Shown here: positions 28,048 through 38,900 of the stretch, piece after piece
How the letters are laid out: every line of letters starts with the position of its first letter
Numbering within the stretch: the stretch's first letter is position 1
From: Salinimonas profundi
Lineage (GTDB): Bacteria; Pseudomonadota; Gammaproteobacteria; Enterobacterales; Alteromonadaceae
NCBI RefSeq assembly: GCF_014750655.1
Contig: NZ_JABBXD010000002.1
Location: 1 to 64,000 of the forward strand
Direction: 5' to 3'
Length of the DNA: 64,000 nt
Translations under genes and position numbers: made by a program
Notes under the pieces: model-generated
What the model was told of the DNA's origin: nothing
The model's database searches: none
What the model saw: the letters and a program-made list of their open reading frames with translations, nothing else

Positions 28048-30552
28048 CTATCCCGCCTTGCGGCCGTTGAGTAGCGTCACCCATGCATCTTCAACCACCG
28101 GTCTGGATAGATGGAAGCCCTGAAACACCTGGCATCCGCGTTCAGTTAAATAGCGCAGCTGAATATCATTTTCAATCCCCTCTGCTACGGTACTTACGCC
28201 CATTGCATCCGCCATATCAATAATGGTATTCACAATGGGCACTTCCTCCTGCGAGAAATTGATCTCATCAACAAAGTATCGATCAATCTTCAGCTCACTA
28301 ATGGGAAGCTCTTTTAAATAACTCAGACTGGAGTATCCCGTGCCAAAGTCATCAATCGAAAAGCGAAAACCAAATACAGCCAACATCTCCATCCGCTCAC
28401 GAACAATGCTGATACCGGATACCACTGTCGTTTCGGTGATTTCCAGCTGTAATTGTGCTGGCTGGATATGCCAGCGCTGAACGATCTCCATGAGTTTATC
28501 AGCAAAATCCGGACGCGCGATGTGGCGCCCACTGATATTAACCGCAATCCGGGTGATTATGCCCTGCTGATGGCAATGCGCAAGAATGCGACATGCTTCT
28601 TCCAGTACCCAATACCCAATATCGACAATAACATCACTTTCTTCGGCTATTGGAATAAACTCGCCGGGACTGACCGGCCCCAGAGACGGCTGATTCCATC
28701 GTAATAGCGCTTCAGAGCAGACCACATTGCCATGTTCGTCAAACTGAGGTTGAAGCATCAGATAAAATTCGTTGTTCTCAAATGCCTGAGCAAAGGCTTT
28801 ACCGATAAAGTTGTGGCGCTCGTAATCTGAAAATGCGCGTCGGTCAAAAGCAACCTTGCCCGCCAGGCCTTGCCCCTTTGCACGGTTACGGCCGAATTCG
28901 AGAATGCCGACAATTTTTTCATAGGTTGCCAGATTGCCTTCTATTAGCGCAGATGACACAGAAGCACTGATGGGGTGAAGATGGTCATGTAATGTTATAT
29001 CGGCGAGCACATCCCGTTGCAGCTTCCACTCTGCTTCATTTCGCATCTCTTCAATTGCAGTATCGCTGGCATCAAATGGTGCGCTGAATACCAGAAAAAA
29101 GCGGTCTGCATCGCCGCGATAGGCGTTAAATAAAGCCGGGACATGGGTTTCGATGCGTTTAGCTAGAATTTTCAGGATGAAGTCACCAATGTCTTTACCA
29201 AAGGTAAGATTGAAATGAGAGAACTTATCAACGTCAAACATCAGACAGTACAGGTCCTGATCACGCTCTCTGGCCTGACGTATTAAACCTTTAATATCCC
29301 GCTCAAAAGATTTCAGGTTCGGCAGACCGGTAATATCATCGAAAAATGCCATCCGATACATCGTATCCGACGCTTCTTTTCGCTCGGTAATATCGCTGAT
29401 AATAATGACATACTGTTGATAGCCATCCTGAAAAATGGGCGTGACAGACAACTCGATAGGAAACTGCTGACCGTTATTTCTGGCGCCATAAAGCTGATGC
29501 TCCTGACTTATTCCCACGGCGCCAACCAATGTCTCAATAGTGCTTTTCGCTGCAAACAGATCCGGCACGAGGTGTGCGATATCTGTACCAATGTAATGCT
29601 CTGCAGCAAGGCCGAATATGCGCTCTACAGCCATATTGACAGTGATAACAGTACCCTGATCGTCCACGGTAAATATGGCATCATTGAGGTTGTCCAGTAT
29701 GGTTCTGAAGTAGGTCGTAAAGTTGTGCTGGGTATCTGACAAGCGCCGCTGCTCAGTAATATCACTGATCGTCCCGACGACACTATGGCTAACGCCAAGC
29801 GGCCCCGGGCTGGCTGTTATTTTTGCCCACCGCTGTTTGCCAGCACCGGTAAAATATGGGACTTCCAACTGCTTGGTGGTATGGTGTATACATACCTGCT
29901 GTATTAATGCATCAATCTGCTGACGGGACGCATGGGGAAAGGTCGACAATGAGCGATGCAGCGCGACAACATTGTTCCCCTGAAAACCAAACAGCCGGTA
30001 AGTCTGTTCACTCCAGAGTATAGCGTTGTCTGCGACCAGAAACTCCCAGCCACCGGTTTGCGTTTTGGCACTTATATTTTCAAGTACACTACAGCAATTT
30101 GCTGGGGCACTATCGCCCTGAACATCAAAAGTCCGGTGGAACTGGTAAATACTATCGACACAAAGCTGGATTACCTGCTGCGTGTTGTCAGATAAAGCAC
30201 TATCAGACAGGCGACACACAATAATCAGCGTACATGTTGCGAAGTGTAACGGGCATAGCGCCCAGGTAGTGTTATCTGCTACAACGTAATCGATATCTGC
30301 GTTTTGCTCATCATCGCATTCGATGTATGAACGAACTACGGGTTCTGCTTCGCCACTTTCGCAGTCATCACAGACAAGTGACAAATTTTCATCATCACAA
30401 ATATAAACATGTACGTCAGTAACATCTCTGTAATCACGAATAACAGATACTACTGTGGCGATACGTGCTCTGTAGCCGGGCTTAGTCAATATTTGCCTAC
30501 TCGCTTGGCTATTCACAGGCTTATCTCCTTTTAGCCACAATCCAATGTCCAC
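28048..30552 (-). CDS. PAS-PAS-GGDEF-EAL protein, probable c-di-GMP phosphodiesterase
   Basis: A protein of about 834 residues without membrane segments. An uncharacterised N-terminal region, perhaps GAF-like, precedes two PAS domains (each ending in an SDITE-type motif), a GGDEF domain and an EAL domain. The cyclase motif is degenerate (RGDADRF near residue 480), so synthesis of c-di-GMP is unlikely. The EAL domain keeps EALLRW (E614), DDFGTGYSSLSYL and EGIEN, so hydrolysis is likely. I prefer GTG 30552, which has AAGGTGA upstream, over GTG 30564. Confidence 0.9.
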   Translation of the reverse strand: MDIGLWLKGDKPVNSQASRQILTKPGYRARIATVVSVIRDYRDVTDVHVYICDDENLSLVCDDCESGEAEPVVRSYIECDDEQNADIDYVVADNTTWALCPLHFATCTLIIVCRLSDSALSDNTQQVIQLCVDSIYQFHRTFDVQGDSAPANCCSVLENISAKTQTGGWEFLVADNAILWSEQTYRLFGFQGNNVVALHRSLSTFPHASRQQIDALIQQVCIHHTTKQLEVPYFTGAGKQRWAKITASPGPLGVSHSVVGTISDITEQRRLSDTQHNFTTYFRTILDNLNDAIFTVDDQGTVITVNMAVERIFGLAAEHYIGTDIAHLVPDLFAAKSTIETLVGAVGISQEHQLYGARNNGQQFPIELSVTPIFQDGYQQYVIIISDITERKEASDTMYRMAFFDDITGLPNLKSFERDIKGLIRQARERDQDLYCLMFDVDKFSHFNLTFGKDIGDFILKILAKRIETHVPALFNAYRGDADRFFLVFSAPFDASDTAIEEMRNEAEWKLQRDVLADITLHDHLHPISASVSSALIEGNLATYEKIVGILEFGRNRAKGQGLAGKVAFDRRAFSDYERHNFIGKAFAQAFENNEFYLMLQPQFDEHGNVVCSEALLRWNQPSLGPVSPGEFIPIAEESDVIVDIGYWVLEEACRILAHCHQQGIITRIAVNISGRHIARPDFADKLMEIVQRWHIQPAQLQLEITETTVVSGISIVRERMEMLAVFGFRFSIDDFGTGYSSLSYLKELPISELKIDRYFVDEINFSQEEVPIVNTIIDMADAMGVSTVAEGIENDIQLRYLTERGCQVFQGFHLSRPVVEDAWVTLLNGRKAG

Positions 30553-30764
30553 TGGTACGCTCACCTTTGCGCTGAGCCGTGTCTACCCGACAGCTCCAAA
30601 ACGTGACGTAACCTAATTATCTAATGCATAGCAAAACGTAGTCTATAGATTAGATTATGCCAATTTAAACGGAGTAATTTCTGTGCTGGGGTGATGCGCA
30701 TCGAGGGTGTCACAGGCAGTAGGCGCCTGTAAAAAATCAGGCGCAACTGTGATTTGATGTGGGA

Positions 30765-30983
30765 TCAGGGGCGAGTGGGTGTATCTTCAAGTAGCTTAAT
30801 GATTTCCTGATGGTTGCCCGTTTTGGCAAGGTCAATCAGATAGCTTTTTTGAAGCTCATCGAGCATTTCATTAGTCAGCAACTGCTTTACTCTGTTGACT
30901 TCCCCATTGGCAATGGCTGATTGCAACCCTTCCATTCCTGCGATGCTTTTGTCGCTGGGTGCATGATCATCTTCAATCGTCAT
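30765..30983 (-). CDS. Small acidic hypothetical protein
   Basis: A 72-residue soluble, helix-rich protein. Two short repeated-looking helices (VNRVKQLLTNEML and HQEIIKLLED) recall ankyrin-like or TPR-like helical hairpins, but I do not recognise a family. It has a strong ribosome binding site (GAGGGGAG) before ATG 30983, which supports a real gene. A stem-loop GCGCCTG/CAGGCGC (30723-30729 and 30738-30744) follows, without a T-run. Function unknown. Confidence 0.65.
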   Translation of the reverse strand: MTIEDDHAPSDKSIAGMEGLQSAIANGEVNRVKQLLTNEMLDELQKSYLIDLAKTGNHQEIIKLLEDTPTRP

Positions 30984-31097
30984 AAAGAACTCCCCTCAAA
31001 TAGGCTGGTTTAAGCGTGCTAAACTCTGACACAACGTCAGCTTCTGCATGCCTGTAAAAACATTTTGGTGTCTGCGCTACCCTTTTCGTCAGGCAAA

Positions 31098-31577
31098 CTA
31101 ATCCATTTTATAATCGTCGTGACATGCTTTGCAGGTACTACCGAGCTTGCCAATGGCATCCCGATACGCGGATTCGTCGCCCGACTTCGCCACACTCTGC
31201 AGGTTTGCAGCTGCATTTTTAAGATCGGCAATCTTGCTTTCCACATCATCAAAGTTTGACCACAATGATGCTTTGGCTGATGATTCAACACCGCTGTCAC
31301 TGGTATCTACCCGAAGGTAATCAGATAACATCGCCGCAAGCTGTTCCATACGCATCGCATTGGTTTCCATTACCTGCGCGTCATAGTCAATTTTGCCTTT
31401 TGCCATGCCGCCAAGTGGTGCAATGTTACTTTTAAGCAAAGTGAATACTGACTGTCGATATTCAACATACGCCTCGGCATGTTTTTCTGACATTGCCCTG
31501 GTCACATCAGCCGCTTGCACGGGCAGGCCGATAGTCAATCCTGCGACAGCGGCACTTATTAACAATACACGCTTCAT
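31098..31577 (-). CDS. Cytochrome c' (periplasmic)
   Basis: A 159-residue exported protein with signal peptide MKRVLLISAAVAGLTIGLPVQA. The mature part is a four-helix bundle ending with the heme motif CKACHDDYK, as expected for class II cytochrome c'. Known members bind NO or CO, and some protect against nitrosative stress. I chose ATG 31577 with AAGGA eight bases upstream; an in-frame TTG further upstream would spoil the signal peptide. Confidence 0.9.
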   Translation of the reverse strand: MKRVLLISAAVAGLTIGLPVQAADVTRAMSEKHAEAYVEYRQSVFTLLKSNIAPLGGMAKGKIDYDAQVMETNAMRMEQLAAMLSDYLRVDTSDSGVESSAKASLWSNFDDVESKIADLKNAAANLQSVAKSGDESAYRDAIGKLGSTCKACHDDYKMD

Positions 31578-31704
31578 TGTATTCATCCTTTTTTCCAATT
31601 ATTGGCTTATCTACGTACCAACCTGCTATTCAGCTTAACTGATCACTATGGGCCCTGGCCTATTTGCAATCATGGCATCGCCGACCGGCCTATTTCGAAA
31701 AGGC

Positions 31705-31738
31705 AAAAAAAAGCCCTTCGTAGTGGAAGGGCTTTTTA
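31705..31738. terminator. dnaJ terminator (bidirectional)
   Basis: The stem AAGCCCTTC/GAAGGGCTT (31711-31719 and 31726-31734) is flanked by runs of A and T, so it functions in both directions. It starts 9 bases after the dnaJ stop. Confidence 0.92.
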
Positions 31739-31742
31739 ATGA

Positions 31743-32870
31743 TTAGTTAGTCAGGTCGTCAAAAAACTTTTTAACCCCGTCGAAGAATCCCTGCTCTTTG
31801 GGGCTGTGCTTAGATTTTGCTCCGCCCATTGATTCATCGAGTTCTTTCAGCAAATCTTTTTGCTTTGATGACAGATTAACCGGCGTTTCGACCACAACCT
31901 TACACATCAGATCGCCGACCATTCCATTGCGCACAGACTTAACGCCTTTACCGCGCAAGCGGAACATCCTGCCGGTTTGCGTTTCAGGACTTACTTTCAG
32001 CTTAACTTTGCCGTCAAGCGTTGGCACCTGAAGCTCTCCACCCAGCGCTGCTGTAGTAAAGCTCAGTGGTACTTCGCAATACAGATTGTTGCCATCACGA
32101 GAAAAGATATCGTGCTGTCTGACATGAACCTGAACATATAAATCGCCTGCTGGTGCACCGGCTTCACCCGCTTCACCTTCGCCATTTAAGCGAATACGAT
32201 CGCCGGTATCCACACCCGCCGGAATCTTAACCGACAGTGTTTTGGTCTTTTCTGTACGGCCCTGGCCACGACAGCTGTTGCACGGGTCACTGATAATTTT
32301 GCCGCGCCCCGAACACGTTGGACAGGTTTGCTGAACGGCGAAAAAGCCCTGACGCATTTGCACCTGACCGTTGCCGTGACAGGTTGGACACGTTGTGGGT
32401 GACGTACCTTTTTTCGCGCCTGACCCATGACAGACTTCACACTCGACCAGCGTCGGCACTCTGATTTCTACATCTTTACCACGAACCGCTTCTTCTAACG
32501 ATAATTCGAGGTTATAGCGCAGATCTGCACCCTGACGTGCTCGTGACTGGCGCCCACGGCCACCACCAAAGATGTCGCCAAATACGTCGCCGAAAATATC
32601 GCCGAAGTCAGCGCCGCCACCGAAGCCCGCGCCACCGCGATTAGGATCGACGCCGGCGTGTCCGTACTGATCATACGCTGCGCGCTTCTGATCATCAGTC
32701 AGAATTTCGTAAGCTTCCTGAATCTCTTTGAATTTATCTTCAAGTGCTTTGTCGCCCTGCGTGCGATCAGGGTGATATTTCATCGCCAGCTTTTTATACG
32801 CTTTTTTGATATCGCGTGCGCCGGCGCTTTTATCAACGCCTAACACTTCGTAGTAGTCACGTTTCGACAT
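31743..32870 (-). CDS. dnaJ: Chaperone DnaJ
   Basis: A 375-residue Hsp40 co-chaperone. The J domain with HPD (KYHPDRTQ) is at residues 1-70, followed by a glycine/phenylalanine-rich linker. Four zinc-binding repeats ([32 protein letters not shown]) and C-terminal substrate-binding domains complete it. It is 178 bases downstream of dnaK. Two stem-loops lie in that gap (33013-33035 and 32971-32999), so dnaJ may be partly uncoupled from dnaK. Confidence 0.98.
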   Translation of the reverse strand: MSKRDYYEVLGVDKSAGARDIKKAYKKLAMKYHPDRTQGDKALEDKFKEIQEAYEILTDDQKRAAYDQYGHAGVDPNRGGAGFGGGADFGDIFGDVFGDIFGGGRGRQSRARQGADLRYNLELSLEEAVRGKDVEIRVPTLVECEVCHGSGAKKGTSPTTCPTCHGNGQVQMRQGFFAVQQTCPTCSGRGKIISDPCNSCRGQGRTEKTKTLSVKIPAGVDTGDRIRLNGEGEAGEAGAPAGDLYVQVHVRQHDIFSRDGNNLYCEVPLSFTTAALGGELQVPTLDGKVKLKVSPETQTGRMFRLRGKGVKSVRNGMVGDLMCKVVVETPVNLSSKQKDLLKELDESMGGAKSKHSPKEQGFFDGVKKFFDDLTN

Positions 32871-33048
32871 ATCGCTACTTTTCCTACTTCGTTACTTCAA
32901 GTGCCTGAGATCATCACACACTTTATCAATCGGTTATCACAGTACAATTTCATTGCCTTTACACAACAAAAGGCGCAACAAGACTATCCTGCTGCGCCTG
33001 AACTGTGACGTAATTCCGGGCTAACCACCCGGAATGCCGGACGACAGC

Positions 33049-34977
33049 TTACTTTTTATCGTCGTCTTTTACTTCTTCAAACTCAGCGTCCACGACGTCG
33101 TCGTCGGTTTTACCCTGCTGCTGCGCTTGATCAGCATCACCTTCTGCACCTGGTTGGCCGCCCTGTGCCTGCGCCGCTTCCATCAGCTTGCCAGACGCTT
33201 CAACCAATGCCTGCGTTTTGGCTTCGATTTGTTCTTTATCTTCGCCTTTCACCGCAGCTTCCAGGTCAGTAATCGCCTGCTCAATAGGTGCTTTATCTTC
33301 TTCAGATAGTGCATCACCCACTTCGTCAAGCTGCTTACGCGTGGCGTGGATCATGCCGTCAGCTTGGTTACGCGCCTGAATCAGTTCCTCGAACTTCTTA
33401 TCCGCGTCTTTATTGGCCTCTGCATCAGCGACCATCTTTTCAACTTCATCATCGCTCAGACCTGAAGATGCCTTGATAGTAATTTTCTGCTCTTTACCGG
33501 TATCTTTGTCTTTAGCAGATACGTGTAAAATACCGTCAGCATCAATATCAAAGGTCACTTCGATTTGCGGCACGCCACGTGCTGCCGGACGAATACCTTC
33601 AAGGTTAAACTGACCCAGAGATTTATTACCGCTGGACTGTTTACGCTCACCCTGCAGGACATGCACGGTTACCGCAGACTGATTATCTTCCGCTGTAGAG
33701 AAAGTTTGCGATTTCTTAGTCGGAATCGTCGTGTTTTTCTCAATCAACACGGTCATCACGCCGCCCATTGTCTCGATACCCAGAGACAGCGGTGTTACGT
33801 CAAGTAGCAATACGTCTTTCACATCACCGGCTAATACACCACCCTGAATCGCTGCACCAACAGCAACCGCTTCATCAGGGTTAACATCTTTGCGCGGCTC
33901 CTTGCCGAAGAACTCAGACACATATTTTTGCACTAACGGCATACGCGTCTGACCACCAACAAGGATAATGTCTTCAATGTCGCTTACCGACAGATCCGCA
34001 TCAGCCAATGCCTTCTTGACCGGCTCAAGCGAATTTTTAACCATATCTTCTACCAGCGACTCAAGTTTGGCGCGGGTAATCTTGATAGCAAGGTGTTTAG
34101 GACCTGATGCATCAGCAGTAATGTACGGTAGATTCACTTCCGTCTGCTGCGCTGAAGACAGCTCGATCTTCGCCTTCTCACCGGCTTCTTTCAAACGCTG
34201 CATGGCCAATGGATCTTTACGCAGATCAATGCCTTGTTCGCGTTTAAATTCATCAACAAGATACGTGATGATACGGTTATCAAAATCTTCACCACCTAAG
34301 TGGGTATCACCATTTGTAGCCAGAACTTCAAAAGTGTGTTCGCCATCTACCGCATCAATTTCGATGATAGAGATATCAAATGTACCGCCACCAAGGTCAT
34401 AGACTGCAACAACGTTGTCGCCTTTCTTCTTGTCCATGCCGTAAGCAAGCGCCGCGGCAGTTGGCTCGTTGATAATACGTTTAACTTCAAGACCGGCGAT
34501 ACGACCCGCATCTTTCGTTGCCTGACGCTGAGAGTCGTTGAAGTAAGCCGGTACAGTAATAACTGCAGCGGTTACTTCTTCGCCCAGGTAGTCTTCTGCG
34601 GTTTTCTTCATCTTTTTAAGCACTTCAGCAGACACCTGAGGTGGCGCCATTTTTTCACCTTTTGCGGCTACCCAGGCATCACCGTTATCTGCTTTAGTGA
34701 TTTGATAAGGCATAATATCAATGTCACGCTGTACTTCTTTATCTTCAAAGCGACGACCAATCAGTCGCTTGATAGCAAACAACGTGTTTTCTGGGTTAGT
34801 TACAGCCTGACGCTTAGCAGACTGACCAACCAATGTTTCACCGTCATTGGTGTATGCAATGATCGAGGGCGTGGTGCGATCACCTTCCGCGTTTTCAATT
34901 ACGCGTGGTTTGTCGCCGTCTAACACTGCGACACATGAATTTGTTGTACCTAAATCGATACCAATGATTCTACCCAT
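33049..34977 (-). CDS. dnaK: Chaperone DnaK (Hsp70)
   Basis: A 642-residue ATP-dependent chaperone. It starts [18 protein letters not shown] and contains the phosphate-binding [27 protein letters not shown] and the substrate-domain linker [15 protein letters not shown]. The tail is rich in Q, D and K, ending [11 protein letters not shown] as in gammaproteobacterial DnaK. A sigma-32-like promoter lies in the 98-base gap after grpE. Confidence 0.99.
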   Translation of the reverse strand: MGRIIGIDLGTTNSCVAVLDGDKPRVIENAEGDRTTPSIIAYTNDGETLVGQSAKRQAVTNPENTLFAIKRLIGRRFEDKEVQRDIDIMPYQITKADNGDAWVAAKGEKMAPPQVSAEVLKKMKKTAEDYLGEEVTAAVITVPAYFNDSQRQATKDAGRIAGLEVKRIINEPTAAALAYGMDKKKGDNVVAVYDLGGGTFDISIIEIDAVDGEHTFEVLATNGDTHLGGEDFDNRIITYLVDEFKREQGIDLRKDPLAMQRLKEAGEKAKIELSSAQQTEVNLPYITADASGPKHLAIKITRAKLESLVEDMVKNSLEPVKKALADADLSVSDIEDIILVGGQTRMPLVQKYVSEFFGKEPRKDVNPDEAVAVGAAIQGGVLAGDVKDVLLLDVTPLSLGIETMGGVMTVLIEKNTTIPTKKSQTFSTAEDNQSAVTVHVLQGERKQSSGNKSLGQFNLEGIRPAARGVPQIEVTFDIDADGILHVSAKDKDTGKEQKITIKASSGLSDDEVEKMVADAEANKDADKKFEELIQARNQADGMIHATRKQLDEVGDALSEEDKAPIEQAITDLEAAVKGEDKEQIEAKTQALVEASGKLMEAAQAQGGQPGAEGDADQAQQQGKTDDDVVDAEFEEVKDDDKK

Positions 34978-35017
34978 TACGTGTCTCCGAAAATATGTTC
35001 TGTAATTTCTGCACTTT

Positions 35018-35046
35018 TAGTGGGGTTATTTCCGCCACTTTTCAAT
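35018..35046 (-). promoter_or_regulatory. Sigma-32-like promoter of dnaK
   Basis: On the minus strand ATTGAAA (35040-35046), a 14-base spacer and CCCCACTA (35018-35025) closely match the heat-shock consensus CTTGAAA and CCCCATNT. It lies about 40 bases upstream of the dnaK start. Confidence 0.75.
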
Positions 35047-35075
35047 ACTCAACAGCAAAAAGTTTTGCTTATTTA

Positions 35076-35726
35076 TCAGGCTTTGGTGTCAACGCCGCTA
35101 TCAGGTGCGCGTGCCACCATCACCATGGCCGGTCTTAACAGACGACCATTTAATTCGTAACCTTTCTGCATGACCGTCATCACCGTATTCGGTTCGTGGT
35201 CTGCACTTTCCTGCATCGCCATGGCCTGATGCAATTCAGGATTGAAAGCTTCGCCCTGTGGGTCGATAGTCTTAACGCCAAACTTTTCAATGGTGCTGAT
35301 AAATGATTTTTGTGTCATTTCAACGCCATCAAGCAAAGGTTTGACTGCATCGTTGGAGCTGTCGCCAGCCTCAAGCGCGCGTTCCAGGTTATCTACTACA
35401 GGCAGTAGCTCACCCGCGAAACGCTCCAGCGCAAACTTTCTCGCCTTCTCAACTTCAGCTTCTGCACGACGGCGCGCATTTTCCATATCAGCACGGGCCC
35501 GTAAAACGCCTTCCTGCTGATCTTTGATTTTTGCTTCCGCTTCGCTTAATGCTGTTTCAAGTGCATAGATGCGTTGCTGCGCGTCATCATCACCGGCAGC
35601 GGCTTCTTCTTCGCTGACAACCTCACCTTCCTGAACCGGAATTTCCTGTGCCTCTTCCTGCACGTTTTCTGCGGTTATCTCAGCGTCATTTTCTGGCTGC
35701 GCCTGCTCGTCGCGCTTTTCGCTCAT
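35076..35726 (-). CDS. grpE: Nucleotide exchange factor GrpE
   Basis: A 216-residue DnaK co-chaperone. It has an acidic, E-rich N-terminal tail, a long coiled coil (roughly residues 50-110, [18 protein letters not shown]) and the C-terminal beta wing ([17 protein letters not shown]). I chose ATG 35726, which has GGAGG five bases upstream; the in-frame TTG at 35738 is part of that binding site. The order grpE-dnaK-dnaJ is complete. Confidence 0.97.
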   Translation of the reverse strand: MSEKRDEQAQPENDAEITAENVQEEAQEIPVQEGEVVSEEEAAAGDDDAQQRIYALETALSEAEAKIKDQQEGVLRARADMENARRRAEAEVEKARKFALERFAGELLPVVDNLERALEAGDSSNDAVKPLLDGVEMTQKSFISTIEKFGVKTIDPQGEAFNPELHQAMAMQESADHEPNTVMTVMQKGYELNGRLLRPAMVMVARAPDSGVDTKA

Positions 35727-35771
35727 GCCTACCTCCAACTAAATATTCAGGGCAATTTTTCGTTACCCCTT

Positions 35772-35799
35772 CAATAGGGTCGTTCAGTGATTTTTCCAG
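35772..35799 (-). promoter_or_regulatory. Sigma-32-like promoter of grpE
   Basis: On the minus strand CTGGAAA (35793-35799), a 13-base spacer and CCCTATTG (35772-35779) resemble the heat-shock consensus with one mismatch in the -35 and two or three in the -10. It lies about 46 bases upstream of the grpE start. Confidence 0.5.
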
Positions 35800-35988
35800 C
35801 CCCTGTATGCAAAAAACTTTGTTATTTAATCTTTTGCTCAGTCAGTGCTGAACTGCGTGTGGGCTTAGTAATGGGGTTTGTTTGAGCAGCTTCAAGGGTT
35901 ACCTATAAGATTTCCCTTACTGTTACCTGTGAAGCGCGGTCAACTTGCGGTATGTTATTGTCTGGTAACTCGTTTAATTATAAAAACC

Positions 35989-38900
35989 ATGCTAAGTATC
36001 TGGACTGTCGGCGCCATCGTGGTGGGATATCTGACGTTTTTGTTCATTGTCGCTTTTTTAGGTGACAAGTACCTGAAGGCCAATCAACAGCATCCGATTC
36101 TCTATAGCCTGGGATTAGGCGTTCACTGCACATCATGGGCATTTTTCGGCACCACCACACAAGCTGTACAGTTTGGATGGGCGGTGGTACCCACCTACGC
36201 TGGCATCATACTGGTAATGATGTTTATGTTTCCGGTGTTATTACGCATAAACCGGCTTTGCCAGCAGCACAGCATCAGCTCGCTGGCTGACTTCATCGCG
36301 CTTCGTTACCAGCGTTCACACCTCATTGCCGCTGTTATCACAGCGATATGCTTTATCGGCGTGATCCCCTACATTGCCTTACAGCTGGATGCGATAACCA
36401 AAAGCATTAACTTGCTGGCGCCGAACGCCCGACAGGGTCTTAACACGGTTGGCATCTACGTTGCTGCTTTAATGGCACTGTTCGCCATTTTATTCGGCAC
36501 CCGAAGCCTGAGCCTCAAAGAGAAGCACCCTGGGTTATTACTCACTATCGCCGTTGAGTCTGTGCTCAAGCTGATTGGATTATCTGTCGTCGGCCTGTTT
36601 GCCTGTTATGTCCTGTTCGACGGCCCCCTGGATCTGGTGGCACAGGCTGCGCAGCACCCGGCATCCCGCGACATTCTTTATGCTGACAATGCGCCATGGG
36701 TTTACCTGGGGCATGTGCTGTTAGGCGTGTGTTCCATGTTTGTTCTGCCCCGACAATTTCATATGAATTTTGTCGAAAGTAACGGTGATGGCGAGCTTCG
36801 CACGGCTCGCTGGCTGTTTCCGTTATACCTGTTGAGTATGACTGTATTTATTTTGCCGCTGGCGCTGGCCGGGCAGATGCTGCTGGACACCGCAGTCATT
36901 AGCTCAGACGAATTTGTACTGGCATTACCGTTATCCCAGTCAAACCTGCCGGTTTCAATGGCGGCCTTTATTGGCGGGCTCTCTGCCACCACCAGTATGA
37001 TTATCGTGGCGACACTGGCGCTAGGCATCATGATTGCCAACAATCTGATTACACCACTCTGGTTGACTATACGTCTGAAAAAACGCTCAGTAAGTACGAT
37101 GAAAGCCAGCGGCATTCTTACTATCCGGCGCATTACCGTACTAGTGGTACTATCGGTGGCTTACTGGTATCACCTGAATGTCAGTCAGTCAGCGCCACTG
37201 GTCAAAAGCGGCATTATTGCTATTGCCCTGCTGGGTCAGATGCTGCCGGCAATGTTATTAGGCATGTACTGGCAGCGCAGTACTGTTACCGGCGCCTATA
37301 TGGCCATACTGACCGGTTTCGCCGGCTGGCTGGCCTGGGTGCTTTACCCCAGCCTGCTATCGAGTTATTACTTTGAGCCCGCGCCCAGTGATAGCCAGTT
37401 AGCCGGAGGCTTCGTGCTTAGTTTGCTGGTAAACGTAGTGACATTGGTACTTATCAGCATCATGACGTCATCACGCCACACCGTTCATGATGAAGAGCCG
37501 CTCAAAACACCGGCGTTGATGATTCGGGTGGCCAACCTGATGCAATTAACACAGCGGGTGTTAGAGCCACAAGAACAACAGCAGCTCAGCGAGCAGCTTG
37601 CGGGCAACAGCGCGGCGGGCACGGGCTATGCCAGTGCCGGGTTACTGCAGAAGGTCGAGCGGCTGCTGGCAAATCAGGTAGGAACACCGGGTGCCCGCGT
37701 CCTGTTAAGTGCACTGGCAGAAACCAGACACCATGAACTCCCCGATCTTGTAGACTGGGTCGAAGAAGCTTCAATGTCATTTCAGTTTAATCACGAAGTG
37801 CTACAGTCGTCAGTACAACATATTCATCAAGGCATCAGTGTTCTGGATCAGCAATTATGTCTGCTGGCATGGAACAAACGCTACGAAGCGTTATTTGATT
37901 ACCCCGCAGACGTGCTTGAAACCGGCATGCACATTGAACAATTGCTGCAATACAACGCTAAACGCGGGCTGTTGGGAGACAGTGATAACGTCGACAATGA
38001 GATCGCCAAGCGCATTGCCTTTATGCAAGAAGGAACCCGCTATAAATATATTCGCCGCCAGCCAGATGGAAAAGTCATCGAGCTTAATGGCAGTCCCTTA
38101 CCCGGCGGTGGCTATGTTACCACCTACAGTGACATTACCGAGTACATCCAGATTCAGGAAGCCCTTGAAAATTCAAAGCTGGCACTGGAAGACAGAGTCA
38201 GGCAACGCACCGAAGAATTGCAACAGGCGCGAAATGATGCTGAACGCGCCAATGAAAGTAAAACGCGGTTTCTCGCTGCTGCAGGGCATGATCTGATGCA
38301 GCCCTTTAATGCTGCCACCTTATTTGCTTCTCTACTGACTCAACGTACAACCGGCACGGCGCTGGAAGAATTAAGCCAGGGTGTCGTTTCATCATTAAAC
38401 AGTGCCGAAACGCTCCTTTCTATGCTACTGGATATGACAAAGCTGGAATCCGGGGTGATGATACCGGAAGTATCCTGCTTTGCGCTTAACGATGTGCTGA
38501 CCCCACTGGTACAGGAATTTTCTGTCATTGCCCGTCAAAAAGGACTGACGCTTAATTATCCGCAGACATCAGTGTACGTTCATTCTGATAAGCGCTTGCT
38601 GCGGCGTATTGTGCAGAATCTGGTCTCCAACGCAATTCGTTATACAGACTCAGGAACCGTGCTGGTTGGCGTCAGAAGATGTGCGGATAATACTGTTTCC
38701 ATCTGGGTATGTGATACCGGTACCGGTATCGCGCCGGAAAAACAACAGGAAGTATTTACTGAGTTTCATCAGCTGGACGCCAATGAAAACAATCCCGGGC
38801 TGGGATTGGGCCTGACTATCGTTGACCGCATAAGCCAGCTACTCGCCCACCCTATCCGACTGGATTCAATGCCGGGAAAAGGCACGCGATTTACCGTGAC

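Noticed and set aside
34300-34923. Long plus-strand frame (207 codons) antisense to dnaK
   Set aside because: Long antisense frames over dnaK are a known codon-usage artefact; no start signal or family.
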